A stretch of 64,000 nucleotides of DNA from DASYTH01 sp035942955 (GCF_035942955.1 NZ_DASZCQ010000030.1:1-64000); one strand, 5' to 3'; numbered from the stretch's first letter, positions 34,583 through 43,500 are shown. Notes: generated by a model from the sequence alone, not told the origin. Program-made: numbers and translations.

Positions 34583-35466
34583 GGCCGGCCGCCGCTCTCC
34601 CGGCCCGCCAGCACCTGTGTTTCCAGCACCCGGCGGGCGACCGCGGTGTTGCGCCGCTGCTCGAAGGAGTTCTCGAAATACCACCTCGACACGAACATGT
34701 TGCGCCACAACGAGTATGTCGGGCCGAGAATGCCGATCCGGTCCCGAAGCGATCGGTCGGCGCCGTAACCGTCGAGCACCTCGGCGCGCCGGTGCGGATC
34801 CAGGTGGGTGAGCACGACGAGGTCGAGGGCCGGGTCACCCCAGCCGGCGTCGCCGAAGTCGACGAGGACCACCGCGTTCCCGTGCACGAGCACGTGCCGC
34901 GCCTGCAGATCCCCGTGGAGCAGAACCATGTTCACCGGTCCGGCGGCGGCAAGGGCACGCACGGCGTGCTGGATCGTCGCGTTCGCCTCGGCGCGGTTGA
35001 GCAGGCCGCGCTCGACCGCGTGGCCGGCCTCGACCTCCACCCGGTGCGCCATGTGCTCGGCCCAGTCCTGCCCGCCGTCGCAGAACATGGGCAGCCGCGC
35101 GGGAATTCTCGCCGAGTGCAGCCGGCGGGTGGCCGCGCCGGCCGCCCGCCACAGCCGGCCGCCGTCGGCCAGCGATCGCCGGGTCGGCACCTCGGCCAGC
35201 ACCAGAACCCAGTACTCACCCCGGCCACTCCACAGAACCCGCGGCACCGGCGCTCCGGCCTCCCACGCCGCCCGCAGTCCGGCGACCTCCCGCGCGTGCC
35301 GGGCCGGGTCCTGGTCGATCTTGATGACCGCCCGGCGACCGCCCGGCAGCGTCGCCCGGCAGACCGCCCGCCGGTCCCACTGGACATGGGGCGGCTCGAG
35401 CTCGACCGGCCCGCCGAACCGGGGCGCAAGGCAGCGCTGAACGTCGGCGTGGTACCGGACGGTCAC
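34579..35466 (-). CDS. APH-fold kinase with altered metal-binding motif
   Basis: A 295-residue APH-type protein. The catalytic loop reads LLHGDLQARHVLV and the metal Asp is in VLVDFGDAGWGDP. The Asn that normally follows the HGD motif by five residues is His here, which may weaken Mg binding or mark a special subgroup. The N-lobe has RAVIKIDQD for the ATP lysine. Start GTG 35466 overlaps the TenA stop (GTGA), and the end overlaps the deaminase start. It is the second APH-fold protein in the operon; substrate unknown. Confidence 0.82.
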   Translation of the reverse strand: MTVRYHADVQRCLAPRFGGPVELEPPHVQWDRRAVCRATLPGGRRAVIKIDQDPARHAREVAGLRAAWEAGAPVPRVLWSGRGEYWVLVLAEVPTRRSLADGGRLWRAAGAATRRLHSARIPARLPMFCDGGQDWAEHMAHRVEVEAGHAVERGLLNRAEANATIQHAVRALAAAGPVNMVLLHGDLQARHVLVHGNAVVLVDFGDAGWGDPALDLVVLTHLDPHRRAEVLDGYGADRSLRDRIGILGPTYSLWRNMFVSRWYFENSFEQRRNTAVARRVLETQVLAGRESGGRP

Positions 35467-36176
35467 GGCGTCAGCACCTGCGGAGCGAAGTCGGGGTGGG
35501 CCACCGGCCGCCAGGCCGGACCCGGTTCGAGGGCGTCGTCGAACACCGCGACCTGGTGCTGGGTGCTCCGCACGAACAGCCGGATCAGCTGCGGCCGCGT
35601 CGAGGGCTCCCGGCCGACCGCGAACTCCATCATCTCCACGTGCGCCTCGAACATGTTGTACATCTGCTTGTCCGCGTAGATCCGCGCCCACTGCCGGTAC
35701 GCCTCCGGGCCCTTGATGTCGACCGACTCGAACCGCCGGCCCACCACCTTCGTGAAAAACGTGCAGGGCAACAGCGCGGCCGCGATCTCGGCGGTCGTGC
35801 CTTCCAGCGCCGTCCGAAGTAGATGGTTGGCGTAGGCCTCGCGCCGTGGGGACAGGGCCCACCGGTCGAACCGCGGGTTGCGGATCCCCAGCTGCTCGAT
35901 GATCTGCCGTTTGGTGTCCAGCTCCTTGGCCACGAACACGTCGGACAGCAGCCGGGTGGCCGCCCTGGCCCACGGCGACCCGACCGGAGCCTTGGCCACA
36001 CCGAGCGCGACCGTCTGGTGCAGGTACGGGATGAACGGCCCGTCCTCGACCTGGAACCTGACGAACCGCTCGACCGGCAGCGTTCCCCGTTCCAGCGCGT
36101 CGAACCACGGATGGTGCTCGTAGCGGGTCCATGCCGGACCGGCGGCGGCGACGCACTCGTCGATCAGCGCCGTCAT
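35463..36176 (-). CDS. TenA/thiaminase-II-family protein (heme-oxygenase-like fold)
   Basis: A 237-residue all-helical protein. Family marks are an N-terminal aromatic region (HHPWFDALERGTLP), FVRFQVEDGPFIPYLHQ, and a late YADKQMYNMFEAHVEMMEF helix with acidic residues. TenA enzymes hydrolyse aminopyrimidines for thiamin salvage; PqqC relatives are oxidases, and iron-dependent members of the fold also exist. With ThiD-like and cytidylate-hydroxymethylase genes in the same operon, chemistry on an amino-hydroxymethylpyrimidine is favoured, but I cannot exclude an oxygenase role. Confidence 0.8.
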   Translation of the reverse strand: MTALIDECVAAAGPAWTRYEHHPWFDALERGTLPVERFVRFQVEDGPFIPYLHQTVALGVAKAPVGSPWARAATRLLSDVFVAKELDTKRQIIEQLGIRNPRFDRWALSPRREAYANHLLRTALEGTTAEIAAALLPCTFFTKVVGRRFESVDIKGPEAYRQWARIYADKQMYNMFEAHVEMMEFAVGREPSTRPQLIRLFVRSTQHQVAVFDDALEPGPAWRPVAHPDFAPQVLTP

Positions 36177-36177
36177 G

Positions 36178-37146
36178 TCACTGCGCCACCGCGGCGAGCA
36201 GTGTCGCCGGCGCGATGTCGAGCTTGCGGACCTCGAGCAACGCCTCGACGAACTCCCGCTCCCTGGCCGCGAAATGCGCCCGGTTCGTCCGCAGGAACTC
36301 CACGATGGTGTCGGTGTCGTAGACGGGCTGGTTGGTCAGGTCCCGCAGGCACGAACGCTGGCTGAACTGGAAGAGCGAGACGTCCGGCGACTGGGTCGTG
36401 TTGAAGCGGATCGGCATCGATATGTTGCCGTCGTCGATGGTCACCACCTGGTGCATCCAGAACGGTGGCACGTACAGCACCTCACCGGGCGACAGGATGC
36501 CCTGGTAGCACTGCTCGAGGCCGGCCAGCTCCGGCGCGTCCTCGGCAAGGACCTCGGCGTGCGCGAGATCGTACTTCGCCGCCGGCCGCCAGTTCCGCTG
36601 CAACTGCACGGCGTCGAAGGGATGCACCATCGTGTACCGCTTGCGACCGGATATCTGGAACAGCAGCCCGTGCCACTGGTCGTTGTGGAACGGCGTGGCG
36701 TTGCCGGCCTGACCCATCCAGATTCCGCTCCACTGTGGATTGAACTCGTGACCGATGTCGGGGATCTCGAAGTCGGCCGACAGCTCCTCGTACACCGGCA
36801 TGCCCGGCTCGACTCGCAGGTAGTAGGCCAGGTCGGGGTCGCGCCGCTCGATTCCGAAGATATGGCGGACGATCTCGGCGAACGAGGCCGTGACCGACTT
36901 GTTGACCTGTTGCAGGACGGTCCCCTGCATCGACTCGTCGGTGACGAACGCCGTCACCCGCTCGGCGCCGCAGCGTTCGACCAGGTGCTCCGCGGTCCAC
37001 CTGCCGACCGCCGCCCACTCGCTCGCCACGCCCTCGATGACCAGCGGCAGCCCACCGTATCCGCACCATCCCGGGGTGTGCCCGGCGCCGTCGGCGGACG
37101 GAAGTCCGTGCAGTCGGGGCGCCTCGCGAAGTGCCACCATGCCCAT
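36178..37146 (-). CDS. JmjC/cupin-8 Fe(II)/2-oxoglutarate oxygenase
   Basis: A 322-residue double-stranded beta-helix protein. The iron ligands are in TPFHNDQWHG (HxD) and the distal His in GEVLYVPPFWMHQV; the 2-oxoglutarate Lys/Arg position is in RKRYTMVHP. Cupin-8 enzymes hydroxylate amino acids, peptides or small molecules. Its stop is two bases before the TenA start. In the operon it may hydroxylate the aminoacyl or sugar part of the product. Confidence 0.86.
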   Translation of the reverse strand: MGMVALREAPRLHGLPSADGAGHTPGWCGYGGLPLVIEGVASEWAAVGRWTAEHLVERCGAERVTAFVTDESMQGTVLQQVNKSVTASFAEIVRHIFGIERRDPDLAYYLRVEPGMPVYEELSADFEIPDIGHEFNPQWSGIWMGQAGNATPFHNDQWHGLLFQISGRKRYTMVHPFDAVQLQRNWRPAAKYDLAHAEVLAEDAPELAGLEQCYQGILSPGEVLYVPPFWMHQVVTIDDGNISMPIRFNTTQSPDVSLFQFSQRSCLRDLTNQPVYDTDTIVEFLRTNRAHFAAREREFVEALLEVRKLDIAPATLLAAVAQ

Positions 37147-37165
37147 TGTCGCTGGTTCCCTTTCC

Positions 37166-39076
37166 TCAACGAATGAAGAGATCGTGCAGGATGTGCAGAC
37201 CGAGCAGGTGGTTGCACACCTTGTCGATCTCGTTTCCGCTCGCGTTGTCCTGCGGACGTGTGGCCGAGTCCAGGAACTCGTGTGTCCGCTGTGGATCGAC
37301 CAGGCCGGCCTCCTCGATGCGCCTGGTCGTCAGATAGTGCCGGGCCAGGCGCATGAGCTCGCGGCTGCGGTCGCCGGTGCGGTGCGCGGGTGGCGCCATG
37401 AACGCGAACTTCCGCCGCCGGTAGAGGTAGTCCGGCAGGACGAACCGAAGGGCCTCGCGCAGCACCCATTTCTCCCGGCCGTTCCGGATCCGCAACTCCG
37501 GGGGAATCCGGGCCGCCACCTCCGCGACCCGGTGATCAAGGAAGACCGGCCGGCTCTCCACCGCGTTGGCCATGTCGACCCGGTCGCCACCCCAGCTCAG
37601 GATCTGGCCGTCCAGCATGGTCTTGATCCAGGTGTACTGGGCGACGTCGAGGCGCTGCCGGCCCTCGATCATCGTGCGGTCCAGGCTCTCGGCGACGGCC
37701 GCCAGCGGGTCGTAGTCGCCGAGCTCGGCGGACAGGCCGGCGGCCAGCAGCGGCCGCACTCGCTCCCAAGTGGACACCCACGGCTGCACCCAACCCGGCG
37801 TGAAGCCACAGATCCGCTCGAACGCGGGGTGCCGGTAGGCCCGGGTGGGCAGGATCGCGCCGGCGAACAGGTTGTCGGCCTCGGCGTTGCGCACGGCCGC
37901 CGAGCCCTGGTCGATGGCGAACGCGGGGTATCCGGCGAACAGCTCGTCCGCCCCCTCGCCGGAGATGACCGCCCGGGTGCCCTGCGCCCGAGCGAACGCG
38001 CTGAGCTGCATTTTCGCGATGCCCAGGGTGTTGTAGAAGGTTCGTTCGCTGTGCCACACACCCTTGACGTAGTTGTCGCCGTACAGGTCGTCGTCGGTGA
38101 TGTGGCGCGTCGTCAGCTCGACGTCGGCGTCCCCGGCCACCCGCTTCGCGATTCCCGACTCGTCGTAGGCGGGATCGGCGAACCCGAGGGTGAACACCCG
38201 GGGCCGGTCCTGGCGCAGGCTCACCGCGAGGCCGAGCAGCCCACCGCTGTCCATGCCGCCGGACAGATACACCCCGACCGGCACGTCGGCCGCGGTGCGC
38301 ACGGCGAGCGCGTCGACGACCACGTCCCGGATCGCCTCGCGGCACTCGTCCGGATCGCTGCGGCCGCGGCCATCGGCCGGCGGGAAGCGCATGTCCCAAT
38401 ACCGGTGGCCGCGGGCGACGAGCCCGCGCCGCCCGCGATCCACCACGACGACATGGCCGGCCGGCACCGAGTTGACCGTCTCGAACGCGCTTGTCCCGGG
38501 GACCATCACCTGCACGAGCTGGTTGACCGCGGCCCGGCGGCACAGCCGGCGCGGCACGCCGGGATGCGACAGCAGCGCCTTGGCCTCCGAGGCCCAGGCC
38601 ACCAGCCGGGGAGTCGCGTGGTAGTACAGCGGGCGCACCCCGAACCGGTCGCGCACCAGGACGAGCCGGTTGGTGGTCCGGTCGAACAGCGCGATCGCGA
38701 ACTCGCCGCGCAGGTGCTCGACGAACCCCAGCCCGTGCCGCCGGTACAGCGCGAGCACCAGCTCGCTGTCCGACTTCGTCGCGAAGCGCTCGCCGTGCGC
38801 GGTCAGCCGCGCCCGCATGCGCTGGAAGTCGTAGATCTCGCCGACGACGGTCACCACCTGGCGCCGGTCCGCCGAGCTCAGCGGTTGGGCGCCGGTCGGG
38901 CTCAGATCGTTGATCGCCAGCCGGACCTGCCCCATCGCCACACCGGCCGCCGGGTCGACGAGCTGCCCCCGGCCGTCCGGACCGCGGTGCGCCTGCCGGC
39001 TCAGCATCCGGTCGAGCAGCCGACCCGCGCCCGGCTCGAGCCGTTCGCCGGTCAGGAAACCCGCCATGCCGCACAT
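37166..39076 (-). CDS. Glutamine-dependent asparagine synthetase-like amidotransferase
   Basis: A 636-residue AsnB-family protein. Met-Cys at the start gives the N-terminal nucleophile for glutaminase (MCGMAGFL), and the synthetase domain has the P-loop YLSGGMDSGGLL, GEGADELFAGY and a basic helix (REKWVLREALRFVLP). ATG 39076 is fixed by the need for Cys2. Members make amides or cyclic amides from carboxylates through adenylates, in asparagine and beta-lactam or other natural-product routes. It is four bases after the carbamoyltransferase-like gene. Confidence 0.9.
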   Translation of the reverse strand: MCGMAGFLTGERLEPGAGRLLDRMLSRQAHRGPDGRGQLVDPAAGVAMGQVRLAINDLSPTGAQPLSSADRRQVVTVVGEIYDFQRMRARLTAHGERFATKSDSELVLALYRRHGLGFVEHLRGEFAIALFDRTTNRLVLVRDRFGVRPLYYHATPRLVAWASEAKALLSHPGVPRRLCRRAAVNQLVQVMVPGTSAFETVNSVPAGHVVVVDRGRRGLVARGHRYWDMRFPPADGRGRSDPDECREAIRDVVVDALAVRTAADVPVGVYLSGGMDSGGLLGLAVSLRQDRPRVFTLGFADPAYDESGIAKRVAGDADVELTTRHITDDDLYGDNYVKGVWHSERTFYNTLGIAKMQLSAFARAQGTRAVISGEGADELFAGYPAFAIDQGSAAVRNAEADNLFAGAILPTRAYRHPAFERICGFTPGWVQPWVSTWERVRPLLAAGLSAELGDYDPLAAVAESLDRTMIEGRQRLDVAQYTWIKTMLDGQILSWGGDRVDMANAVESRPVFLDHRVAEVAARIPPELRIRNGREKWVLREALRFVLPDYLYRRRKFAFMAPPAHRTGDRSRELMRLARHYLTTRRIEEAGLVDPQRTHEFLDSATRPQDNASGNEIDKVCNHLLGLHILHDLFIR

Positions 39077-39080
39077 CGCG

Positions 39081-40217
39081 CTATCCGGCTTTCCGCGTGT
39101 CCGGCGCGTCCTCGAGCCGGGACGCACCACGGAGGACTCCCCGCAGCCGGCCGGTGAGCGCAAGCAGCAAGGCCTGCCGCACGAACACCGCTCCGTTGGC
39201 CTGGTCGAAATACAGGTTGTGCGGGGTGTCGTCGAGGCTCGGGCTCAGCTCGTCATGTCGGGCCAACGGATGCAGGATGACGGTGTCCGGTTTCATCGGT
39301 GTCGTGCGGTCGACGCGAACCGTCGAGCCCACCACCTCGTACCGCTGCCCGACCGGCACCAGCGCGTTCTGGTAGATGACGTCGAAATCGGACACGTGCT
39401 CGGCGAACAGCGGGGTGCACCGGTACGGCCACCCGGCGCGCTCTATGGCCGCCACCAGGCCGGCGTCCAGGGGCTCGAGCGCATCCGACACGATCGTCAG
39501 GTCGCCAACCGCGTGGGGAAAGCATGCGGTCCCCAGCAACAGAAAGCTGCGCATGGACCGCATGAGGCGCGGGGTGCCGAGCATGGCCAGCGAGATCCGC
39601 CGGTCCGGCCGCGGGTTCGCGGCGCCGAGCTCGTTGCGCCACTTGAGCAGCGCGTACCAGTCGGCCATCGCCTGGGTGGGGTGCTCGTCGCAGCCGTTGC
39701 CGCCGTTGATCAACGGCACGTCCAGGCCGGCCCGGATCTCCTCGACGGACCGCTCCGAGCTGTGCCGCAATACCACGACGTCGGCGTAGGAGCTGAACAT
39801 GACGCCGGTGTCGGCGAGGCTCTCTCCCTTGTGGACACCGGTGAAGTGGGCGTCCGGGACGCTGACGACCGATCCGCCGAGCCGGTGCGCCGCACTTTCG
39901 AAGGACAGGCGGGTGCGTGTGCTCGGCTCGAAGAACACGGTCAGCAGGATCTTTCCGGTCAGCGCCGCCCCCGCCCGGAGGACATTCGTCTGCAGGCTTG
40001 CCGCCACCTGAAAGAGATCTAGAAGCTCGCTACGCGAGATGTCGAGCGCGGATACAATTGATGCGCGCTCGAGCCGGTCGAGGGACTTTACCTGCTCGTC
40101 GCGCAGCGCGAGCGGAGCCGGGTCCGGCACAAGCCGGCCCGTTTCCAACGAGCGGCTCAAGTCTGGTAGGCGATGCACAGCCACGCCGGCTCCAATAACA
40201 GGTATCGCGCAGATCAT
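39081..40217 (-). CDS. Aspartate carbamoyltransferase homologue with altered acceptor site
   Basis: A 378-residue ATCase/OTCase-fold protein with a 55-residue N-terminal extension. The carbamoyl-phosphate site is complete: FFEPSTRTRLSFE (residues 96-108), Lys130, Arg151 and HPTQ (179-182). In E. coli ATCase the aspartate side-chain is held by Arg229 and Gln231; the aligned residues are Ala285 and Val287 (YQNALV), and the HPLP loop is HPLAR. The amino acceptor is therefore probably not aspartate. ATG 40217 is the best start. It heads the minus-strand operon and should produce a ureido or carbamoyl intermediate. Confidence 0.85.
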   Translation of the reverse strand: MICAIPVIGAGVAVHRLPDLSRSLETGRLVPDPAPLALRDEQVKSLDRLERASIVSALDISRSELLDLFQVAASLQTNVLRAGAALTGKILLTVFFEPSTRTRLSFESAAHRLGGSVVSVPDAHFTGVHKGESLADTGVMFSSYADVVVLRHSSERSVEEIRAGLDVPLINGGNGCDEHPTQAMADWYALLKWRNELGAANPRPDRRISLAMLGTPRLMRSMRSFLLLGTACFPHAVGDLTIVSDALEPLDAGLVAAIERAGWPYRCTPLFAEHVSDFDVIYQNALVPVGQRYEVVGSTVRVDRTTPMKPDTVILHPLARHDELSPSLDDTPHNLYFDQANGAVFVRQALLLALTGRLRGVLRGASRLEDAPDTRKAG

Positions 40218-40401
40218 CTGGCGCCCAACAATGGCACACGCGCCCCGCCGTGACAACGTCGGCGATACTCGCGCGGCGTGTTCAACTGTGCGGAACAAAC
40301 GGTTATACACCGTGGCGCACCTACTCCGGCACGAGCGACGCACGACCGGCACACAATACAATTGCTCAGATCAATTTCTGGCCAAGATCGGGAGAGCTAC
40401 A
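40218..40401. promoter_or_regulatory. Divergent promoter region of the fluorinase operon and GT87 gene
   Basis: 184 bases separate the first codon of the carbamoyltransferase-like gene and the TTG of GT87. The sequence is AT-richer than the genes and must carry the promoter of the eleven-gene operon. An inverted GTTC/GAAC pair nine bases apart (near 40279-40295) is present; I cannot show that a regulator binds it. Confidence 0.45.
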
Positions 40402-41664
40402 TTGACCGCAGGACCGCAGCAATCGGCGAAGGTGCACGTCGACGACGGTATCGCGCGCACCTCCGCGGAGAAGCCGCTGATGAGCGCACTGCGTTGGCTG
40501 CCGCTTGCCGTCGTCGGCGCGATCGCCATTGCGCTGGTGGAGCGCGCGATACACGGGGCCTGGCCATTTTGGATGGAGGACTTCGATGTCCAGCGAATGG
40601 CCGCCGCCGCGGCGCTGCACGGCGACGCCCTGTACCACGCGCCGGAACCGAGAACCGGGCTGTTCTACACGCACACGCCCTTCGCGGCGTTGCTGTTCAT
40701 CCCATTCGCCCTCGTCCCGGCGACCCTTGCCGGGATCGCCTGGTACGCGGTCGAGGCGCTGTTCCTCGAGTTGGCCGTCTGGATCATGCTCGGCGTGGTC
40801 GGCGTTCGGCGGGCGGGCCGTCGGGCCGGGCTGACCCTCGGCATCACGCTCGGCGCGCTCCTGCTCGACCCGATCGACTACGACCTGCGGCTCGGCCAAC
40901 CCCACCTGATGCTGATGGTGCTGGTGCTGGCCGATTTCGTGTACGGCGCCGGTCGTCGCTGGCACGGCGTGGGCATCGGCCTGGCCGCGGGAGTCAAGCT
41001 CGTTCCGTTGATCTTCATTCTGTACCTGTTGCTCACCCGCCGGATCCGCGCGGCGATCACCGCGGCCGGCACGTTCCTGCTCACCGTGGCCGTCGGTTTC
41101 GCGTTCCTGCCAGGGGACTCCGTCGAGTACTTCGGCCGCGGCACGGCGCTCAACCTGCCCCGGATCGGCCTTCCCCAGCTTCCGTTCGACCAGTCGTTGC
41201 GCGGGGTGCTCGCCCGGTTGGGGCTCACCGGCAGCCCGGTCAGCCCGGTGTGGCTGGTGACGGCCCTGCTCGTGGTGGCGGCGGGCCTGCTGATCGCCGT
41301 CCGGCTGTACCAGGCGGGTGAACGGACGTGGGCCGTGCTCGCCTGCGGCCTGACCAGCGTGCTGGTCTCGCCCGTCTCGTGGGAGCACTACTGGGTGTGG
41401 GTGCTGCCCATCATGATCATGCTGGGCGCCCAGGCGGTGCGCCATCGCTCGGTGTTCCCGGCCGTCCTGGTCGTCCTCCTCGCCGCGGCCTTCGGCCCAC
41501 GGTGGCTGCACTGGTTCGCACCGGTCGACGCCGCGATCGAGCTGCGGCTCAACCCGCTCCAGCAGCTGGCCGCGGCCGTCTTCCCACTGGCCGGGCTGAT
41601 CCTCCTGCTGGTCCTGGCGATCACGGTTCGGCGGCGGCGACTCGGTGCGCCGAGGCCGGGCTGA
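40402..41664 (+). CDS. GT87 (DUF2029) polyprenyl-phosphate-dependent glycosyltransferase
   Basis: A 420-residue membrane protein with about ten hydrophobic helices and a conserved acidic/aromatic first loop (WPFWMEDFDVQRMAAAAALH), typical of GT87 integral membrane transferases such as PimE-type enzymes. Other marks are YDLRLGQPHLMLM and GLAAGVKLVPLIF. It would take sugar from a polyprenyl-phosphate donor, consistent with the GT2 and GtrA genes. TTG 40402 has GGGAGAG five bases upstream. The last 44 bases overlap the convergent N-glycosidase gene. Confidence 0.85.
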   Translation: MTAGPQQSAKVHVDDGIARTSAEKPLMSALRWLPLAVVGAIAIALVERAIHGAWPFWMEDFDVQRMAAAAALHGDALYHAPEPRTGLFYTHTPFAALLFIPFALVPATLAGIAWYAVEALFLELAVWIMLGVVGVRRAGRRAGLTLGITLGALLLDPIDYDLRLGQPHLMLMVLVLADFVYGAGRRWHGVGIGLAAGVKLVPLIFILYLLLTRRIRAAITAAGTFLLTVAVGFAFLPGDSVEYFGRGTALNLPRIGLPQLPFDQSLRGVLARLGLTGSPVSPVWLVTALLVVAAGLLIAVRLYQAGERTWAVLACGLTSVLVSPVSWEHYWVWVLPIMIMLGAQAVRHRSVFPAVLVVLLAAAFGPRWLHWFAPVDAAIELRLNPLQQLAAAVFPLAGLILLLVLAITVRRRRLGAPRPG

Positions 41665-42139
41665 CGGCCCCGCCGCGCCGGGCGAGCACCCGCGGCACCG
41701 CGACCTCGAGCTGGCCGACGATGTCCATCGGATCGGTGAACCAGACGAGCTCCACGTTGGCGACCGTCTCCAGGCCGGTGACGAGAAACGCGTGGCTGGC
41801 GTCGTGTTCGAGCAGCAGCACCATCGGCTTGCCGAGGGCGCTGGCCCAGCCGATCTCCACGTGGGTGCCCGGTGACGGCGGCACCCCGGGCAGGGCGACG
41901 AACAGGTCGGCCTGCCTGATCTCGGTGAAGTCGAGCCGGGTGGCCTCCGGCGGGGTCAGCAGGCGCGCTCCCCAGGCCTCGCGGCGGTGCGCGTTGTACA
42001 CGGTGGCGCCGTGCCGTTCGAAGTATTCGATCAGCGTGGTGAAGCGGGCCTTGTCCCGGTCGGACATCAGGCCGGTGCTCGGATCAAGAAGCTGGTACAT
42101 CGGGCCGCCGACGAATACCGAATTCAGGTTCGTGAACAT
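41621..42139 (-). CDS. NDT/RCL-fold nucleoside 5'-phosphate N-glycosidase (MilB-like)
   Basis: A 172-residue protein of the nucleoside deoxyribosyltransferase superfamily. The fold marks are VFVGGPMY at the first strand, TRLDFTEIRQADLFVALPG and the catalytic Glu in GTHVEIGWASALGKP. RCL and MilB hydrolyse (deoxy)nucleoside monophosphates; MilB cleaves CMP and hydroxymethyl-CMP in mildiomycin biosynthesis. This would act directly after the TS-like enzyme to release hydroxymethylcytosine. ATG 42139 has GAAGGGG just upstream. It is the only minus-strand gene in this small divergent group. Confidence 0.85.
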   Translation of the reverse strand: MFTNLNSVFVGGPMYQLLDPSTGLMSDRDKARFTTLIEYFERHGATVYNAHRREAWGARLLTPPEATRLDFTEIRQADLFVALPGVPPSPGTHVEIGWASALGKPMVLLLEHDASHAFLVTGLETVANVELVWFTDPMDIVGQLEVAVPRVLARRGGAVSPASAHRVAAAEP

Positions 42140-42255
42140 GTGTCCCCTTCGGGTGAGATGTGGCAGCCACATTGTCTTCGACCGGATGTGGATGTCAAAA
42201 ATTCAGAATGACGCGCGGCATGTGGCATGATGGTCGGCGAATTGGAGGGACCCGA

Positions 42256-43500
42256 ATGACCACGCCTGCCAAGGCCAGCAGTGGCGGCGCCGTTCTCGTC
42301 GGCGCGCTCGTCATTGATTCCGTCGGCACCGGTCTGTTCCTGCCCCTGTCGCTGATCTACTTCGTCCGGCTCACCGACGTCGGGCTCGGGCTGCTCGGCG
42401 TCCTGATCAGCATTGCCGGCGCGGTCGCGTTTCCGATGCCGATTTGGGCCGGCGCTCTTGCCGACCGTTTCGGCGCATTCCCGGTGGTCGTCGCGGCCCA
42501 ACTCATGCAAGCCCTCGGCTATCTGGCTTACGCGTGGGTCGGCGAGCCGGTCGGCATCTTTCTCGCCACCTGCCTGGTCACCATCGGCATGCGGTTCTTC
42601 TGGTCCACCGTCTTCACGGCGGTCGTCGACTTCGCCGACGGCAGCGCCTCGGGCATGTCGAAGGATTCCTGGCTCGCCGTGGCGAACACCGCCCGAAACG
42701 GCGGTCTCGCCCTCGGCGGGCTGATCACCGGGGCCGTCGTCGCCGGCGGCGAGGTCACCGCCTACCGCGCCATCGCGTACTGCGTTGCGGGCTGTTTCGG
42801 GCTGGCCGCCGCCGCGATCGCGCTGTTCGTCAGGGCGCCGCGGCGTCCGGTATCCGACGCCGACGAACCCGGCGCCGGGTACCGGACGCTGCTGCGCGAC
42901 CGCCCCTTCCTCATGCTGATCGGCATCAACACCGCGTTCGCGATGACCAGCATGATGCTCGCGCTCGGCCTCCCGACGCTCGTGCTGATCGGCTTGCACG
43001 GACCGGCCTGGCTGGCGTCCGCCGTGCTGGTCGGAAACACCGTGTTGATCACGGTGCTGGCCACCCCGGTGGTGAAACGCCTTGCGCCCTACCGGCGGAC
43101 CAGGGTCATCATGGCCGCGGCGGCGCTGTGGGCCGGCTGGAGCTTCCTGTTCGCCGTTCTCCTTCCCGGCGAGCACATCTGGGTCATCCCGGTGCTGATC
43201 GCGGCGACCGTGCTGTTCACGGTGGCCGAGGTCATGCACGCCCCGGTCTCGATGGCCCTTGTGGCCGTGATCGCACCGATCTCGGTGCGGGGCCGCTACC
43301 TTGCGACGTTCCAGTACTCCTTCGCGCTGGCCCAGGTGATCGCGCCGGCCTACTTCACCACCCTGTTCGAGATCCACCGCGCGCTGCCGTGGGTCGGTCT
43401 CGGCCTGATCAACTGCCTCAGCATCCTGGCCATGCTCGGGTGGGAGCGAAGAGTGCCGGCCTCGGCCCGGCCGGCGGAGACAGTCGGGGAGCGGCGGTGA
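42256..43500 (+). CDS. Major facilitator superfamily transporter
   Basis: A 414-residue protein with about twelve helices and the DHA1-type loop 2-3 motif (WAGALADRFGAFPVV). Near its middle a helical cytoplasmic linker separates the two halves. GGAGGG precedes the ATG at 42256. Next to the fluorinase operon it is a candidate exporter of the product; FlC of S. cattleya is also an MFS protein. The following antiporter gene overlaps its stop (GTGA). Confidence 0.88.
   Translation: MTTPAKASSGGAVLVGALVIDSVGTGLFLPLSLIYFVRLTDVGLGLLGVLISIAGAVAFPMPIWAGALADRFGAFPVVVAAQLMQALGYLAYAWVGEPVGIFLATCLVTIGMRFFWSTVFTAVVDFADGSASGMSKDSWLAVANTARNGGLALGGLITGAVVAGGEVTAYRAIAYCVAGCFGLAAAAIALFVRAPRRPVSDADEPGAGYRTLLRDRPFLMLIGINTAFAMTSMMLALGLPTLVLIGLHGPAWLASAVLVGNTVLITVLATPVVKRLAPYRRTRVIMAAAALWAGWSFLFAVLLPGEHIWVIPVLIAATVLFTVAEVMHAPVSMALVAVIAPISVRGRYLATFQYSFALAQVIAPAYFTTLFEIHRALPWVGLGLINCLSILAMLGWERRVPASARPAETVGERR

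Noticed and set aside
40218..40401. Full StrR-type inverted repeat in the fluorinase operon promoter
   Set aside because: Only weak half-sites were found; the second arm does not match the recalled consensus.
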